Source of the DNA: Chlorobiales bacterium Clorobi_01
GTDB lineage: Bacteria > Bacteroidota > Chlorobiia > Chlorobiales > Chlorobiaceae
Direction: 5' to 3'
DNA: 64,000 bases
Assembly: GCA_001602925.1 (NCBI GenBank)
Contig: LUZT01000011.1
Span: forward strand, 62,001-126,000
Shown: positions 8,547 to 18,802 of the stretch, piece by piece
How the letters are laid out: the number at the start of each line of letters is the position of its first letter
How positions within the stretch are numbered: position 1 is the first letter of the stretch
Notes under the pieces: model-generated
The model's input: the letters and a program-made list of their open reading frames with translations, nothing else
Told to the model about the DNA's origin: nothing
Databases searched by the model: none
Made by a program: the position numbers and the translations under genes

Positions 8547-10301
8547 ATGAAAAATCTGCTGGCCCTGCGCCCATATCTCTTCCGCTACCGGAAATCGCTT
8601 TCCGCTGGCATCGTGTGCGTCGTCGCCACCAACTTTTTCGCCGTCGCCGCACCGCGTTATCTCGGCGAGGCGATCGACCTTATGGGCAAGCCGTTCGAGA
8701 TGAACGAAATCCTGCACAAGACCGGCCTCTACATTCTGTTCGCCGCCCTCAGCGGCATCACGCTCTATCTCGTTCGCCAGCTCATCATCGTCACATCCCG
8801 GCATATCGAGTTCGACCTGAAAAACGACTACTACTCGCACCTGCAAACCCTCTCCACCTCGTTTTACGACACCACCGGATCGGGCGAACTGATTTCACGC
8901 GGCACCAACGACCTGAACGCCATCCGCGACTTTCTCGGGCCGGGCATCATGTACTCGATCAATACGCTTTTCCGGCTGCTCTTTGCCATCGGCGCGATGC
9001 TTGCCATCTCTCCGCTCCTCACACTTTTCGCACTGCTTCCTGCGCCATTTCTGAGCTGGTCGGTTTACAAAACCGGAGTGTCGCTCCAGTTTCAGTCGAA
9101 AAAAATCCAGGAGAATTACGCCTCCATCACCAACCTTGTGCAGGAGAACATCTCCGGCATCAGGGTGGTCAGGAACTACAATCGCGAGGAGTGGGAAACC
9201 AGCCGGTTCGAGGCGCTGAACCAGGACTATTACGACAAGAACCTGCGGCTCGGCAGAATCCAGGCGGGCTTCATGGCGGTGCTGACCGCTATGACGGCGC
9301 TCTCGCTGATTCCGGTAATCTGGGCGGGTGGCCTCGGGGTGATGAACGGCACAATGACCATCGGCGACATCGCCCAGTTCGTGGTTTACGTAACGATGCT
9401 GAGCTGGCCGATCATCTCGATCGGCTGGGTGACAAACATCATCCAGAAGGCGGCAGCAGCGCAGGGTCGGCTGGATGAGATTTTTAACACGAAGCCAGAG
9501 ATCGTCGAACCGGCATCCAGGCAGACGAGCGAGACAAAGAAGCCACTCAAAGGCGAGCTGGCGTTCGAGCATGTCGGCTTCGCCTATCCCTCGCAGCCCG
9601 AGCGCGAAGTGCTGCGCGACATCTCGTTCACCGTCGAACCGGGCACGAAAGTGGCCATCGTCGGCGCGACCGGCTCCGGAAAATCGACGCTCGTCAACCT
9701 TATTCCGCGCCTGTACGACCCGACGAGCGGGCGCATCACCATCGCCGGGCAGGATATAAAATCCCTGTCGCTCGGCGCGATCCGGCGCACCATCGGCTTC
9801 GTGCCACAGTCGAACTTCCTCTTTTCGGACACGATCCGCAACAATATCGATTTCGGCAGCAACGGCGGCGGTATCGACGTGATCGAGGCGAGCCGCATCG
9901 CCATGCTGCACGACGACGTCGAGGATTTTCCGGACGGCTTCGACACCATGCTCGGCGAAAAGGGAATCAACCTGTCGGGCGGCCAGAAGCAGCGGGCCTG
10001 CATCGCGCGGGCGCTCCGGTGGCACCCGTCGATTCTCGTGCTCGACGACGCCCTCTCGGCAGTCGATACTGCCACTGAGGCCAGCATCTTCGACGGCCTG
10101 CTCAAGAAGCTGCCCGAAACCACCATCGTGCTCATCAGCCACCGCATATCGACAGTCCGGAACTGCGATCGCATCATCGTGCTGCACGACGGCGCCATCG
10201 CCGAAAGCGGCACCCACGAAGAGCTGCTCCAGAACGGCCGCTACTACGCGGACCTCTACATGCAGCAGATGCTCGAAGAGGAGATCAGCGCACTGAGCTG
10301 A
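8547..10301 (+). CDS. ABC exporter, fused permease-ATPase (MsbA/multidrug type)
   Basis: Half-transporter of about 584 residues. An N-terminal six-helix exporter domain (LRPYLFRYRKSL to about residue 310) is followed by a nucleotide-binding domain with Walker A GATGSGKST, Q-loop FVPQSNFLF, signature LSGGQKQR and Walker B ILVLDDALSAVD with H-loop SHR. It would act as a homodimer or with a partner. The frame can be extended to a GTG at 8523, but the ATG at 8547 matches the usual N-terminus. Substrate (lipid, drug or peptide) cannot be told. Its 3' end overlaps the convergent radical SAM gene by 17 bases. Confidence 0.88.
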   Translation: MKNLLALRPYLFRYRKSLSAGIVCVVATNFFAVAAPRYLGEAIDLMGKPFEMNEILHKTGLYILFAALSGITLYLVRQLIIVTSRHIEFDLKNDYYSHLQTLSTSFYDTTGSGELISRGTNDLNAIRDFLGPGIMYSINTLFRLLFAIGAMLAISPLLTLFALLPAPFLSWSVYKTGVSLQFQSKKIQENYASITNLVQENISGIRVVRNYNREEWETSRFEALNQDYYDKNLRLGRIQAGFMAVLTAMTALSLIPVIWAGGLGVMNGTMTIGDIAQFVVYVTMLSWPIISIGWVTNIIQKAAAAQGRLDEIFNTKPEIVEPASRQTSETKKPLKGELAFEHVGFAYPSQPEREVLRDISFTVEPGTKVAIVGATGSGKSTLVNLIPRLYDPTSGRITIAGQDIKSLSLGAIRRTIGFVPQSNFLFSDTIRNNIDFGSNGGGIDVIEASRIAMLHDDVEDFPDGFDTMLGEKGINLSGGQKQRACIARALRWHPSILVLDDALSAVDTATEASIFDGLLKKLPETTIVLISHRISTVRNCDRIIVLHDGAIAESGTHEELLQNGRYYADLYMQQMLEEEISALS

Positions 10302-11712
10302 GTTCCGCGAGCTGCCGCCGCAAGTCTTTCCTCGACAACCCGTACATGTGCACGTAGAGCATGTTGAACATCAGCACTGCCGAGCGGAGCGTGGGGGCGC
10401 GCATCGCCCGCTCGATGGCTCGGCGCGGAGTAAAAACTTTCGAGGTGAGCTCGGTGTAGCTCGGAATGAACTGGTCGAGGCTCATCTGCTTTGGATAGTA
10501 GAGCATCTCCTGCCCCCACGAAAAGCGGAAGGCGTCGTGGTCGTGGCTGGGGTGCAGAAGCCGTCCCTCGGCGGCGAGGCGGTCGAACACGCCGGTGCCC
10601 GGAATCGGGCGCAACAGGTTGATGCCCGGCACGTCAACACCCGCCTCATCGATGAATGCATCGATCCGCTCCGGCATGGCGAGCGTGTCGCCGTCGAGGC
10701 CGTAGATGAAACTCCCATAGACGCAGATGCCCGCCTTGCGAATCTCCTGGATACAGCGCACCTGCCGCTCGGCAGGGTTATGAAATTTGTGATGCGCCCG
10801 GTTACTCTCGTCGGCGAGGCTCTCGATGCCGACCAGCAGCGCCCCGCAGCCGGAGCGGGAGAAAATGTCAAGCAGCTTCGGATTCTCGCCAAGCAGCGTA
10901 GTGGCCTGCCCGACCCACTTGATGTTGAACGGAATCAGCTTCGAGAACAGCTCCGAGGCGTAGGCTTCGTCGGCGTTGACCGTGTCATCGAGGAAGAAGA
11001 AGATGCGCTTGTCCTCGCGCAGGAATGCCTCCACCTCGCGCACCACTTCACCAACCGGACGGTGCCGCAGCTTGTGGCCGTTCATCACGTGCACGTTGCA
11101 GAAATCGCAACTGTAGGGGCAACCGCGCGTGGTCTGCACGACGTTGGTCGTGAAGTAGCGGTTGATCTGAAGCGCGGATTTATCGACGGGTCGCGGTGCG
11201 GAGAGGTCGGGAAACACCCCCTGCCGATATTCAGGCTTGAGCGCGCCGCAACGCAAATCTTCGAGCACTTCGCGCCACAGATCGTCGGCCTCCCCAATCA
11301 CCAGCGTATCACCATACTCGCGGCAGCGTTCCGGAAAAATCGAGACGTACGGCCCGCCCAGCACCACCGGCACGCCGCGCTCGCGAAACAGCGAAGCCAC
11401 CTCGATGGCCGGTTTGACCGCGCCGGTCTGGACGCTGATGCCGACCAGATCCCACGGCCTGTCGAGCGGCAGCTTGTCGAAACGAAGGTCGCAAATCTCC
11501 TGCCGGACGCCGGGAACATCGACCGAGCTGAGGATCATGAGTGACAAAGGCGGAATGGCGAACTGCGCCCGCTTGATGACAGCGCTCATGGCGCGATCCT
11601 TGAGCAACGAAAGGCCGGATTTTGGCGTGCCTTCGAGCGAAGCCGCGCCATCCACGCCGCTTGAGGCTTGCACAAATACGAGAAGAACCGAGAGAGGACG
11701 ATGTTCGCTCAT
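10285..11712 (-). CDS. Cobalamin-binding-domain radical SAM protein (BchE / P-methylase-like family)
   Basis: About 475 residues. An N-terminal B12-binding Rossmann-like domain (VGISVQTGAVKPAIEV to VVLGGPYVSIFPE) is followed by a radical SAM core with the cluster motif CPYSCDFC and the downstream motifs FFFLDDTVNAD and GSFIYGLDGD. Green sulfur bacteria use such enzymes (BchE, BchQ and BchR types) for bacteriochlorophyll ring modification, but the substrate here cannot be read from sequence. The GTG, ATG and ATG codons at 11721, 11718 and 11712 are all in frame; the AAAGGAG just upstream best serves 11712. It starts at the end of mutS, so the two are translationally linked. Confidence 0.82.
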   Translation of the reverse strand: MSEHRPLSVLLVFVQASSGVDGAASLEGTPKSGLSLLKDRAMSAVIKRAQFAIPPLSLMILSSVDVPGVRQEICDLRFDKLPLDRPWDLVGISVQTGAVKPAIEVASLFRERGVPVVLGGPYVSIFPERCREYGDTLVIGEADDLWREVLEDLRCGALKPEYRQGVFPDLSAPRPVDKSALQINRYFTTNVVQTTRGCPYSCDFCNVHVMNGHKLRHRPVGEVVREVEAFLREDKRIFFFLDDTVNADEAYASELFSKLIPFNIKWVGQATTLLGENPKLLDIFSRSGCGALLVGIESLADESNRAHHKFHNPAERQVRCIQEIRKAGICVYGSFIYGLDGDTLAMPERIDAFIDEAGVDVPGINLLRPIPGTGVFDRLAAEGRLLHPSHDHDAFRFSWGQEMLYYPKQMSLDQFIPSYTELTSKVFTPRRAIERAMRAPTLRSAVLMFNMLYVHMYGLSRKDLRRQLAELSSVR

Positions 11713-11717
11713 GTGCA

Positions 11718-14354
11718 TCACGCTCCTTTGCCGAGCGCGATCTCCTGCAAGCGCTTCAACTCCATCAGCGCGTCGAGCGGCGTGAGGCGGTTGATGTCGA
11801 TCCCCGAAAGAGCCTTGCGCAGGCGGCTCTCCTCCTCCTCGAAGAGCGAAATCTGGCGCGACTCGACGCGGAGCAGCGGAGCTTCGTGCTGCACCGGCAC
11901 CTCGACCTCGCGCCTCTCCATGCCGGCCAGAATCTCCCGCGCCCGCTCGATCACCTCCGGCGGCATTCCGGCCATTTTGGCCACCTCGATGCCGTAGCTG
12001 TTGTCCGACGCGCCGCGCACGATCTTGCGCAGAAAGATCACCGTGTCAGCGGTCTCGACCACCGTGGCGTTGAAGTTGACGATCCGCTCGAAGCGGCTCT
12101 CCAGCTCGGCCAGCTCGTGGTAGTGCGTGGCAAAGAGCGTGCGGGAGCGAAGCTGGTCGTGGATGTACTCGCACATCGACCAGGCGATGGACATGCCGTC
12201 GAAGGTGCTGGTGCCGCGCCCGATCTCGTCGAGCAGCAGCAGGCTGCGCTCGGTGGCGTTGTTGAGGATGCTCGCCGCCTCGTTCATCTCGACAAGGAAG
12301 GTGCTCTCGCCAGAGGTGAGGTTATCCGACGCGCCGACGCGGGTGAAAATGCGGTCAACGAGGCCGATCTCGGCGCTCTCGGCGGGCACGAAACTGCCCA
12401 CCTGCGCGAGCAGCACGACGAGGCCCGCCTGCCGGAGGTACGAGCTTTTACCCGCCATGTTCGGGCCGGTGATGATGAGCAGTTGCTGATCGGCACCGAC
12501 GCGGCAGTCGTTCGAGATATACGGCTCGTCCGCGCCGAGAATGCGTTCGAGCACGGGGTGGCGGCCCGCCGTGATCGACAACTCCGTGCCCTCGTTCATC
12601 GCCGGACGGCAGTAGCCGAACTCGTCGGCGCAGCTCGCGAAGCAGGCGAGGCAGTCGAGTTCGGCAAGCGCGGCAGCGGTGGTCTGGATCGACGCCGCCT
12701 GCTCGGCAATCATCGCGCACAGCTCCTGAAAGAGCCGGTGCTCGAGCAACTGGCTCTTCTCCTCGGCGGTCAGGATTTTCTCCTCGTACTCTTTCAGCGC
12801 TGGAATCGTATAGCGTTCGGCGTTGACCAGCGTCTGCTTCTTTTCGTAATACTCCGGGACCTTGTCGCTGTTGGCGCGGCTCACCTCGATGTAGTAGCCG
12901 AACACCTTGTTGTACTGCACCTTGAGCGTGGAAATCGAGGTGCGCTGCCGCTCCTGCTGCTGGATTTCGAGAAGCCGGTCACGCGCTCCGGACGAGATCG
13001 CCCGCAGTTCGTCCAGCTCCGCGTGATACCCGGCGCGGATGTAGCCGCCGTCGCGCAACGTGCCGCTTGCCTCGGCATCGAGCGCCTTCTCGATGGTTTC
13101 GGCCAGCTCCGGCAGCGGATCGAGCCGCAGGGCCAGTTCGCGCAACCGGAGCGACTGGCTGCCCTCGAGCAGCGATTTGAGCTGTGGAACCAGCGCGAGC
13201 GACGAGCCGAGCTGGCGCACCTCCCTCGGCATCGCCCGCGATGTGGCGATGCGGGCCAGCGCACGCTCCAGATCGATGATGCCGCCGAGCGTCCCGCGAA
13301 TTCCCTCGCGCATCTCCGGCGCGTCGAGCAGCTCCCCGACCGCGTCGTGCCGCCGCACCACCGGCTCCAGCTTCCGGAGCGGATGCAAGAGCCAGCGCCG
13401 GAGCAGCCGCGCGCCCATCGAATTCCGCGTCCGGTCGAGCACTTCGAGCAGGCTGCCGTTCAGCGTGCCGTCCTGCATCGAGGAGATGATTTCGAGATTC
13501 CGACGCGTCTGGATGTCGAGCGTCATGGTCTCGCCGCTTTCGACAAGACCGATCCGCACGAGGTACTTCAGGCTCCCCTGCTTCGCCTCTTCGAGGTACT
13601 GGAGAATAGCGCCCGCTGCGAGCCGTCCGGCCTCGTACCCTTCGATGCCGAAACCCTTGAGCGAATGAGTCTTGAAATGGTTTTCCAGCACCCTCGCTGC
13701 CTGTTCTTCGGTAAACATCCACTCGTCGAGCGTCGTGAAGAGCGCGCCGCTGAAGAGACTTTTGGCGAGGGATTCGCGAAGCTCCTTGTCACGCGAAGAG
13801 ATCAGAATCTCCGACGGGCGAAGCGACTGGAGAAAATCCTTCAGCTCGCCAAGCGGCAGTTCCGTCATGCGGAACTCGGCAGTGGTCACGTCCACGAATG
13901 CCACGCCCGCCATGTGCTCGCGCCCGCGCTTCACCGGCGCAACGGCGCAAAGATAGTTGTTGTGCCGGTCGTCGAGAATCTTGTCGCTGTAGGTGATGCC
14001 CGGCGTGACGATGTCGGTGATCTCGCGCTTGACGATCCCCTTGGCCAGCGCCGGGTCTTCCACCTGATCGCACACGGCCACCTTGAACCCCTTCGTCACC
14101 AGCTTGGCGATGTACCCCTCGCTGGCGTGATGCGGGAACCCGGCCAGCGGAATCTCGCCAGCCGCGCCATTCGAGCGCCGGGTCAAGACGATATTCAGAG
14201 CCGAGGAGACCGTAACGGCGTCGTCAAGAAACGTTTCGTAGAAATCCCCCACGCGGAATAACAGCAGATAGCCAGGATAACGCTCCTTGACATCGAGATA
14301 CTGGCGCATCATCGGTGTCGGTTCTTTTGTGCGGCCCTGAGCGCTTTTTGCCAT
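11718..14354 (-). CDS. mutS: DNA mismatch repair protein MutS
   Basis: 878 residues, normal for MutS. The mismatch-binding N-terminus carries the F-x-E element ([11 protein letters not shown]). The connector, lever and clamp regions follow, and the C-terminal ATPase has Walker [30 protein letters not shown] and a composite-site helix-turn-helix region. MutS recognises mispairs and recruits MutL. It stands alone upstream of the radical SAM gene, with a 155-base gap before the divergent membrane-protein gene at 14510. Confidence 0.97.
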   Translation of the reverse strand: MAKSAQGRTKEPTPMMRQYLDVKERYPGYLLLFRVGDFYETFLDDAVTVSSALNIVLTRRSNGAAGEIPLAGFPHHASEGYIAKLVTKGFKVAVCDQVEDPALAKGIVKREITDIVTPGITYSDKILDDRHNNYLCAVAPVKRGREHMAGVAFVDVTTAEFRMTELPLGELKDFLQSLRPSEILISSRDKELRESLAKSLFSGALFTTLDEWMFTEEQAARVLENHFKTHSLKGFGIEGYEAGRLAAGAILQYLEEAKQGSLKYLVRIGLVESGETMTLDIQTRRNLEIISSMQDGTLNGSLLEVLDRTRNSMGARLLRRWLLHPLRKLEPVVRRHDAVGELLDAPEMREGIRGTLGGIIDLERALARIATSRAMPREVRQLGSSLALVPQLKSLLEGSQSLRLRELALRLDPLPELAETIEKALDAEASGTLRDGGYIRAGYHAELDELRAISSGARDRLLEIQQQERQRTSISTLKVQYNKVFGYYIEVSRANSDKVPEYYEKKQTLVNAERYTIPALKEYEEKILTAEEKSQLLEHRLFQELCAMIAEQAASIQTTAAALAELDCLACFASCADEFGYCRPAMNEGTELSITAGRHPVLERILGADEPYISNDCRVGADQQLLIITGPNMAGKSSYLRQAGLVVLLAQVGSFVPAESAEIGLVDRIFTRVGASDNLTSGESTFLVEMNEAASILNNATERSLLLLDEIGRGTSTFDGMSIAWSMCEYIHDQLRSRTLFATHYHELAELESRFERIVNFNATVVETADTVIFLRKIVRGASDNSYGIEVAKMAGMPPEVIERAREILAGMERREVEVPVQHEAPLLRVESRQISLFEEEESRLRKALSGIDINRLTPLDALMELKRLQEIALGKGA

Positions 14355-14509
14355 GATGAGATCGCGGGATAAGATTGTCGTGTACTGAAAGGAGAATTAA
14401 ACTAAAGCAGCGGCAATAAATATACAAGTCCGCAAGACAGCTTGAAAAGCTCTGAGCAACTCCATATTTTGGATCACCATTCTATCCGGCAATCAACCAT
14501 CGTTCTCTC

Positions 14510-14947
14510 ATGGACTTTCACGCTCTTCTGCGCGTCATACACATCACGGGCTTCGCTGCCTGGTTCGGCACGATCTTCGCGACCCTTTTTCTGCTGAAAA
14601 CGCTCGAACCCGGCCTGACCGGCGAGAAAAAGCAGGCCGAAGAGTACTCGCTGCTCCTGCGCCGCTTCATCAAGCTCGAAACGAAGGTGGCCGACGTGGC
14701 GGTCATTTCGGTGCTGCTTTCCGGCCTGCTCCTCGCGCACTTCTACGAAGGATGGCATCCGTGGGTCTTCGTCAAGATAGGCCTGATGATCCTCCAGATC
14801 GCCCTCACAATGGGCTACATCATCAAGGCAATCCAGCCCATCACCTACCCCTGCGACACTGCGAAATATCGCGCCTGGTACCGGCTTTTCACCATCTCGT
14901 TCAGCATGTTCGGCATCGTGCTGCTCGTAACATTTTTTCTGCGCTGA
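14510..14947 (+). CDS. Four-helix membrane protein, CopD/HemJ-like topology, function unassigned
   Basis: 145 residues with four predicted membrane helices. A conserved-looking histidine sits in helix 1 (RVIHITGFAAWFG), an amphipathic charged stretch follows helix 1, and helix 3 carries WHPWVFVKIGLM. The layout is reminiscent of the CopD/DUF2214 and HemJ (protoporphyrinogen oxidase) superfamilies. Similarity is topological rather than diagnostic, so no function is claimed. It precedes rplU on the same strand, but rplU appears to have its own promoter. Confidence 0.6.
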   Translation: MDFHALLRVIHITGFAAWFGTIFATLFLLKTLEPGLTGEKKQAEEYSLLLRRFIKLETKVADVAVISVLLSGLLLAHFYEGWHPWVFVKIGLMILQIALTMGYIIKAIQPITYPCDTAKYRAWYRLFTISFSMFGIVLLVTFFLR

Positions 14948-14976
14948 ACATCTCTGTGAAAGATCAGGGTAACGAT

Positions 14977-15004
14977 TTGAAAAACAGTTTCTTTCTTGTA
15001 TATT
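14977..15004 (+). promoter_or_regulatory. Candidate housekeeping promoter for rplU-rpmA
   Basis: TTGAAA at 14977-14982 and TATATT at 14999-15004 are separated by 16 bases and lie about 30 bases before the L21 start. It fits a vegetative sigma factor promoter; the start site is not known. Confidence 0.45.
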
Positions 15005-15035
15005 CTTGCTCTTTATCACCAAACTATTACTAATG

Positions 15036-15323
15036 ATGCAGGCGCTGATCGAGATTTCCGACAAACAGTATCTGGTAAAAGCGGGCGACAAGATTTTTGT
15101 CCCCAAGCAGAAGGCCGCCGCAGGCGACGTTATCGAAGTGAAGACTCTCATGCAGGTCAATCAGGCGGATTCAGCCATGAAAGCAGGCACCGCAACGGTC
15201 AAGGTTCTTGACCACGTCCGGGACGAGACCATCGTCGTCTTCCGCAAAAAACGCCGCAAACGTTTCCAGAAACGCAATGGACACCGCCAGCACATGACCC
15301 AGGTCGAAGTGCTGTCACTCTGA
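15036..15323 (+). CDS. rplU: 50S ribosomal protein L21
   Basis: 95 residues ([25 protein letters not shown] at the start, [15 protein letters not shown] near the end), a typical L21 that binds 23S rRNA with L20. Two adjacent ATG codons (15033 and 15036) are possible starts; the second gives the standard N-terminus. No clear Shine-Dalgarno is visible and the predicted leader is short. rpmA follows after 36 bases in the usual L21-L27 operon. Confidence 0.95.
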   Translation: MQALIEISDKQYLVKAGDKIFVPKQKAAAGDVIEVKTLMQVNQADSAMKAGTATVKVLDHVRDETIVVFRKKRRKRFQKRNGHRQHMTQVEVLSL

Positions 15324-15359
15324 ACGAACAGGAATTGATAACACAAATTTTTTTGTCTC

Positions 15360-15614
15360 ATGGCACATAAAAAAGGCGGCGGATCGACCAAAAACGGCCG
15401 CGACAGCAATCCGAAATACCTCGGCGTGAAAGCCGCCGGTGGCTCTGTGGTCAACGCAGGCACCATCATTCTCCGTCAGCGCGGCACGGCTATCAAGCCG
15501 GGCGACAACGCTGGCCTCGGCAGGGATCACACCATTTTCGCCCTCGTCGATGGCACCGTTCACTTCAGGAACGGCCGCAACAACAAAAAGCAGGTCGATA
15601 TCATCCCCTCCTGA
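15360..15614 (+). CDS. rpmA: 50S ribosomal protein L27
   Basis: 84 residues with the canonical start [16 protein letters not shown]. The flexible N-terminal tail reaches the peptidyl-transferase centre. There is no Firmicutes-type cleavable leader. It is the second gene of the rplU-rpmA operon and is followed by a terminator. Confidence 0.97.
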   Translation: MAHKKGGGSTKNGRDSNPKYLGVKAAGGSVVNAGTIILRQRGTAIKPGDNAGLGRDHTIFALVDGTVHFRNGRNNKKQVDIIPS

Positions 15615-15644
15615 TTTGGACGGAGATGCATTACGCTTATATTG

Positions 15645-15685
15645 AAAGCAAGCCGGCTCACAAGCATTAACGGCTTGCTTTTTTT
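15645..15685 (+). terminator. Rho-independent terminator of rplU-rpmA
   Basis: An 11-bp stem AAAGCAAGCCG/CGGCTTGCTTT closes a 15-base loop and runs into a T tract at 15679-15685, 31 bases after the rpmA stop codon. Confidence 0.9.
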
Positions 15686-17015
<1,330 letters not shown>

Positions 17016-17052
17016 CGAACAGCAAAGCTCTCCCGCTGCCGACAAATACGCG

Positions 17053-17104
17053 AAACGCAAAGAGGCTGTCCCGGAAACAAAACCAGGACAGCCTCTTTGC
17101 GTTT
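17053..17104 (+). terminator. Long perfect hairpin after mdh
   Basis: The 19-base arm at 17053-17071 (AAACGCAAAGAGGCTGTCC) is perfectly complementary to 17086-17104 across a 14-base loop. It lies 37 bases after the mdh stop. Only three T follow, so it may act as an mRNA-stabilising or inefficient terminator hairpin. Confidence 0.75.
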
Positions 17105-17190
17105 ATAATGATTTTGAAAGGCAGAGAGATATGTTCTGAAAAATTTCGAGGACATCAGCGCCCCCTCGCTTCACTCACACCACAGAGATT

Positions 17191-17388
17191 TCATGAGAGG
17201 CCATTGTCTGCTTTGAACTTGTTGGCCTCCTGCACGGCGGCCACGAGCTTTTCGGAAAGCCCGGGCATCTTCTCGTAGTCTACCCAGAGCGTATCTTCGA
17301 CGATATCATGGATCTGCGATGCTATGTCGATTGCCATCCGTTTGCGCTTCGCAAGTTCTTTTTTCAGGTCTTTGGCCTCTTCTGACAT
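17191..17388 (-). CDS. Small helical protein resembling NifX-associated DUF683 / CCE_0567 family
   Basis: 65 residues, all helical and charged. The layout KKELAKRKRMA, then a conserved-looking HDIVED, then DYEKMPGLSEK with a second long helix, follows the Rop-like two-helix hairpin family (DUF683). Members of that family usually sit beside nifX and contain an LHDL-(A/S)-E-(D/G) motif. Here the gene stands alone 23 kb from nifH. Homology is inferred by eye from this short pattern. If correct, it is a nitrogenase-associated accessory protein; otherwise it is a small coiled-coil protein of unknown role. Confidence 0.6.
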   Translation of the reverse strand: MSEEAKDLKKELAKRKRMAIDIASQIHDIVEDTLWVDYEKMPGLSEKLVAAVQEANKFKADNGLS

Positions 17389-17726
17389 GGTTTTACTCCT
17401 TGAGTTTTACTGTGGATAAAGAATACGCAGGTTTGTGGAATCCGATACTGCCTGCTTTATCTCTTCGCGACACGACAAAGGCATAACAGACGTTATTCCT
17501 TAATTAATTATAAACACAATCAATTGTTCCGAATATCAAGCAAGAAAAACCCATCTTTAGCAAAAATAGTTCAGCAAACAAAAAAAAGAGCGGCACAGAC
17601 TCAGGATATCGGGGAATAAAAAAGCGACCAGAGATGGGTCGCTTTTTTATTCCTTCCTACTCATTGAAAAATCATCGTCGTCGTGATCAACCCTGCAGAA
17701 TGAAACAAACAGTAAACCTGTTAACG
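17389..17726. other. Intergenic region holding the aguA terminator
   Basis: 338 bases without a gene. The first half (17400-17600) is AT-rich and should contain the promoter of the small minus-strand gene. The second half holds a long terminator hairpin (17613-17653). Nothing else was recognised. Confidence 0.5.
17613..17653 (-). terminator. Terminator hairpin of the FNR-menA-aguB-M48-aguA run
   Basis: The 17-base arm at 17613-17629 (GGAATAAAAAAGCGACC) is perfectly complementary to 17637-17653 across a 7-base loop. Because each arm carries six A or six T, it reads as a terminator on both strands. It lies 74 bases beyond the aguA stop. Confidence 0.85.
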
Positions 17727-18770
17727 TTAAATCGCCGGCTCTTCATGCGTCACGCAGTGAATTGCGCCGAGCCCCCAGATAAGATCGCTGCAATCAATGC
17801 CGATGACCTCCCTCTTGGGGAAGCATTGTTGCAGGATGTCGATGGCTTGCTGGTCTCGTGAGCAGCGGTAGGTCGGGACGAGCACTGCGGTGTTGGCGAT
17901 GTAGAAGTTGGCATAGCTGGCGGGAAGACGTTCGCCGTCGTAGAAAACCGGGTCGGGCATGGGGAGCTTGACGACGTTCAGCGGCTGGCCATCAAGGCCG
18001 GTCATGGTTTTGAGGAGTTCGTAGTTCTCCTGAAGGATCTGGTAGTTTTCGTCTTCGGGATCATCCTCGACGGTGATGACGATGGTGTTTTCGTTGACGA
18101 AACGAGCCATGTCATCGACGTGGCCGTCGGTGTCGTCGCCAGCGATGCCGTCGCCGAGCCAGAGCACCTTTTCGATGCCAAGATAGCGCCTGAGCTGCGC
18201 TTCTATCTCGGCTTTGCCCAGCGATGGATTGCGGTTGGGGTTGAGCAGGCAGGCGGTGGTGGTGAGCAGCAGGCCTGCGCCATTGACGTCGATCGCGCCG
18301 CCTTCGAGCACCATGCCGGTCGAAACCATCGGCAGCCCTTGTGCCTTCGCCACGCGTTCCGGGACGGCGTTGTCGTCGTCGTACGGCTCGTACTTGCCTC
18401 CCCAGGCGTTGTACTCCCAGTTCATGATCACCTTGTCGCGATGGCCATTCTGCGTGCGGATGACGTAGTTCGGGCCGTGGTCGCGGCACCAGGCGTCATT
18501 GGTTGGAATCCGGTGGAACACGATGCGCTCGGCGTATTTCCCCTCGGGATCGCGTTCTTTCAGCAGCTCGCGCGCCTGCGCCTCCATCGCGTCATCGAGC
18601 ACATTGATATTGACCGTTTCGGAGCGGCTGAGCTGATACGCCAGTTCGGCAAAGACTGCCGGAACCGGCTCGAACTTGCCGGGCCACGATTCGAGCTTGT
18701 GCGGCCACGAAAGCCAGGTCGAGGCGTGCGGCGCCCACTCGGGCGGCATGAAATAGGTCGGTTCGCTCAT
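17727..18770 (-). CDS. aguA: Agmatine deiminase
   Basis: 347 residues of the peptidyl-arginine-deiminase fold. It converts agmatine to N-carbamoylputrescine and ammonia. Visible active-site elements are WCRDHGP, the GGAIDVNG segment, DDTDGHVDDMARF (catalytic His) and the nucleophile C339 in GAIHCVTHEEPA. The partner enzyme aguB lies two genes upstream in the same run, so together they make putrescine from agmatine. Expression is probably polycistronic, ending at the strong terminator downstream. Confidence 0.93.
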   Translation of the reverse strand: MSEPTYFMPPEWAPHASTWLSWPHKLESWPGKFEPVPAVFAELAYQLSRSETVNINVLDDAMEAQARELLKERDPEGKYAERIVFHRIPTNDAWCRDHGPNYVIRTQNGHRDKVIMNWEYNAWGGKYEPYDDDNAVPERVAKAQGLPMVSTGMVLEGGAIDVNGAGLLLTTTACLLNPNRNPSLGKAEIEAQLRRYLGIEKVLWLGDGIAGDDTDGHVDDMARFVNENTIVITVEDDPEDENYQILQENYELLKTMTGLDGQPLNVVKLPMPDPVFYDGERLPASYANFYIANTAVLVPTYRCSRDQQAIDILQQCFPKREVIGIDCSDLIWGLGAIHCVTHEEPAI

Positions 18771-18802
18771 CGGTATGTGGTGACAGGAATGGATTAGATA
18801 GT

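Noticed and set aside
11622-14261. 879-codon open frame antisense to mutS
   Set aside because: Shadow of a GC-rich gene; low-complexity Arg/Ala/His-rich translation with no domain, while the opposite strand is an unmistakable MutS.
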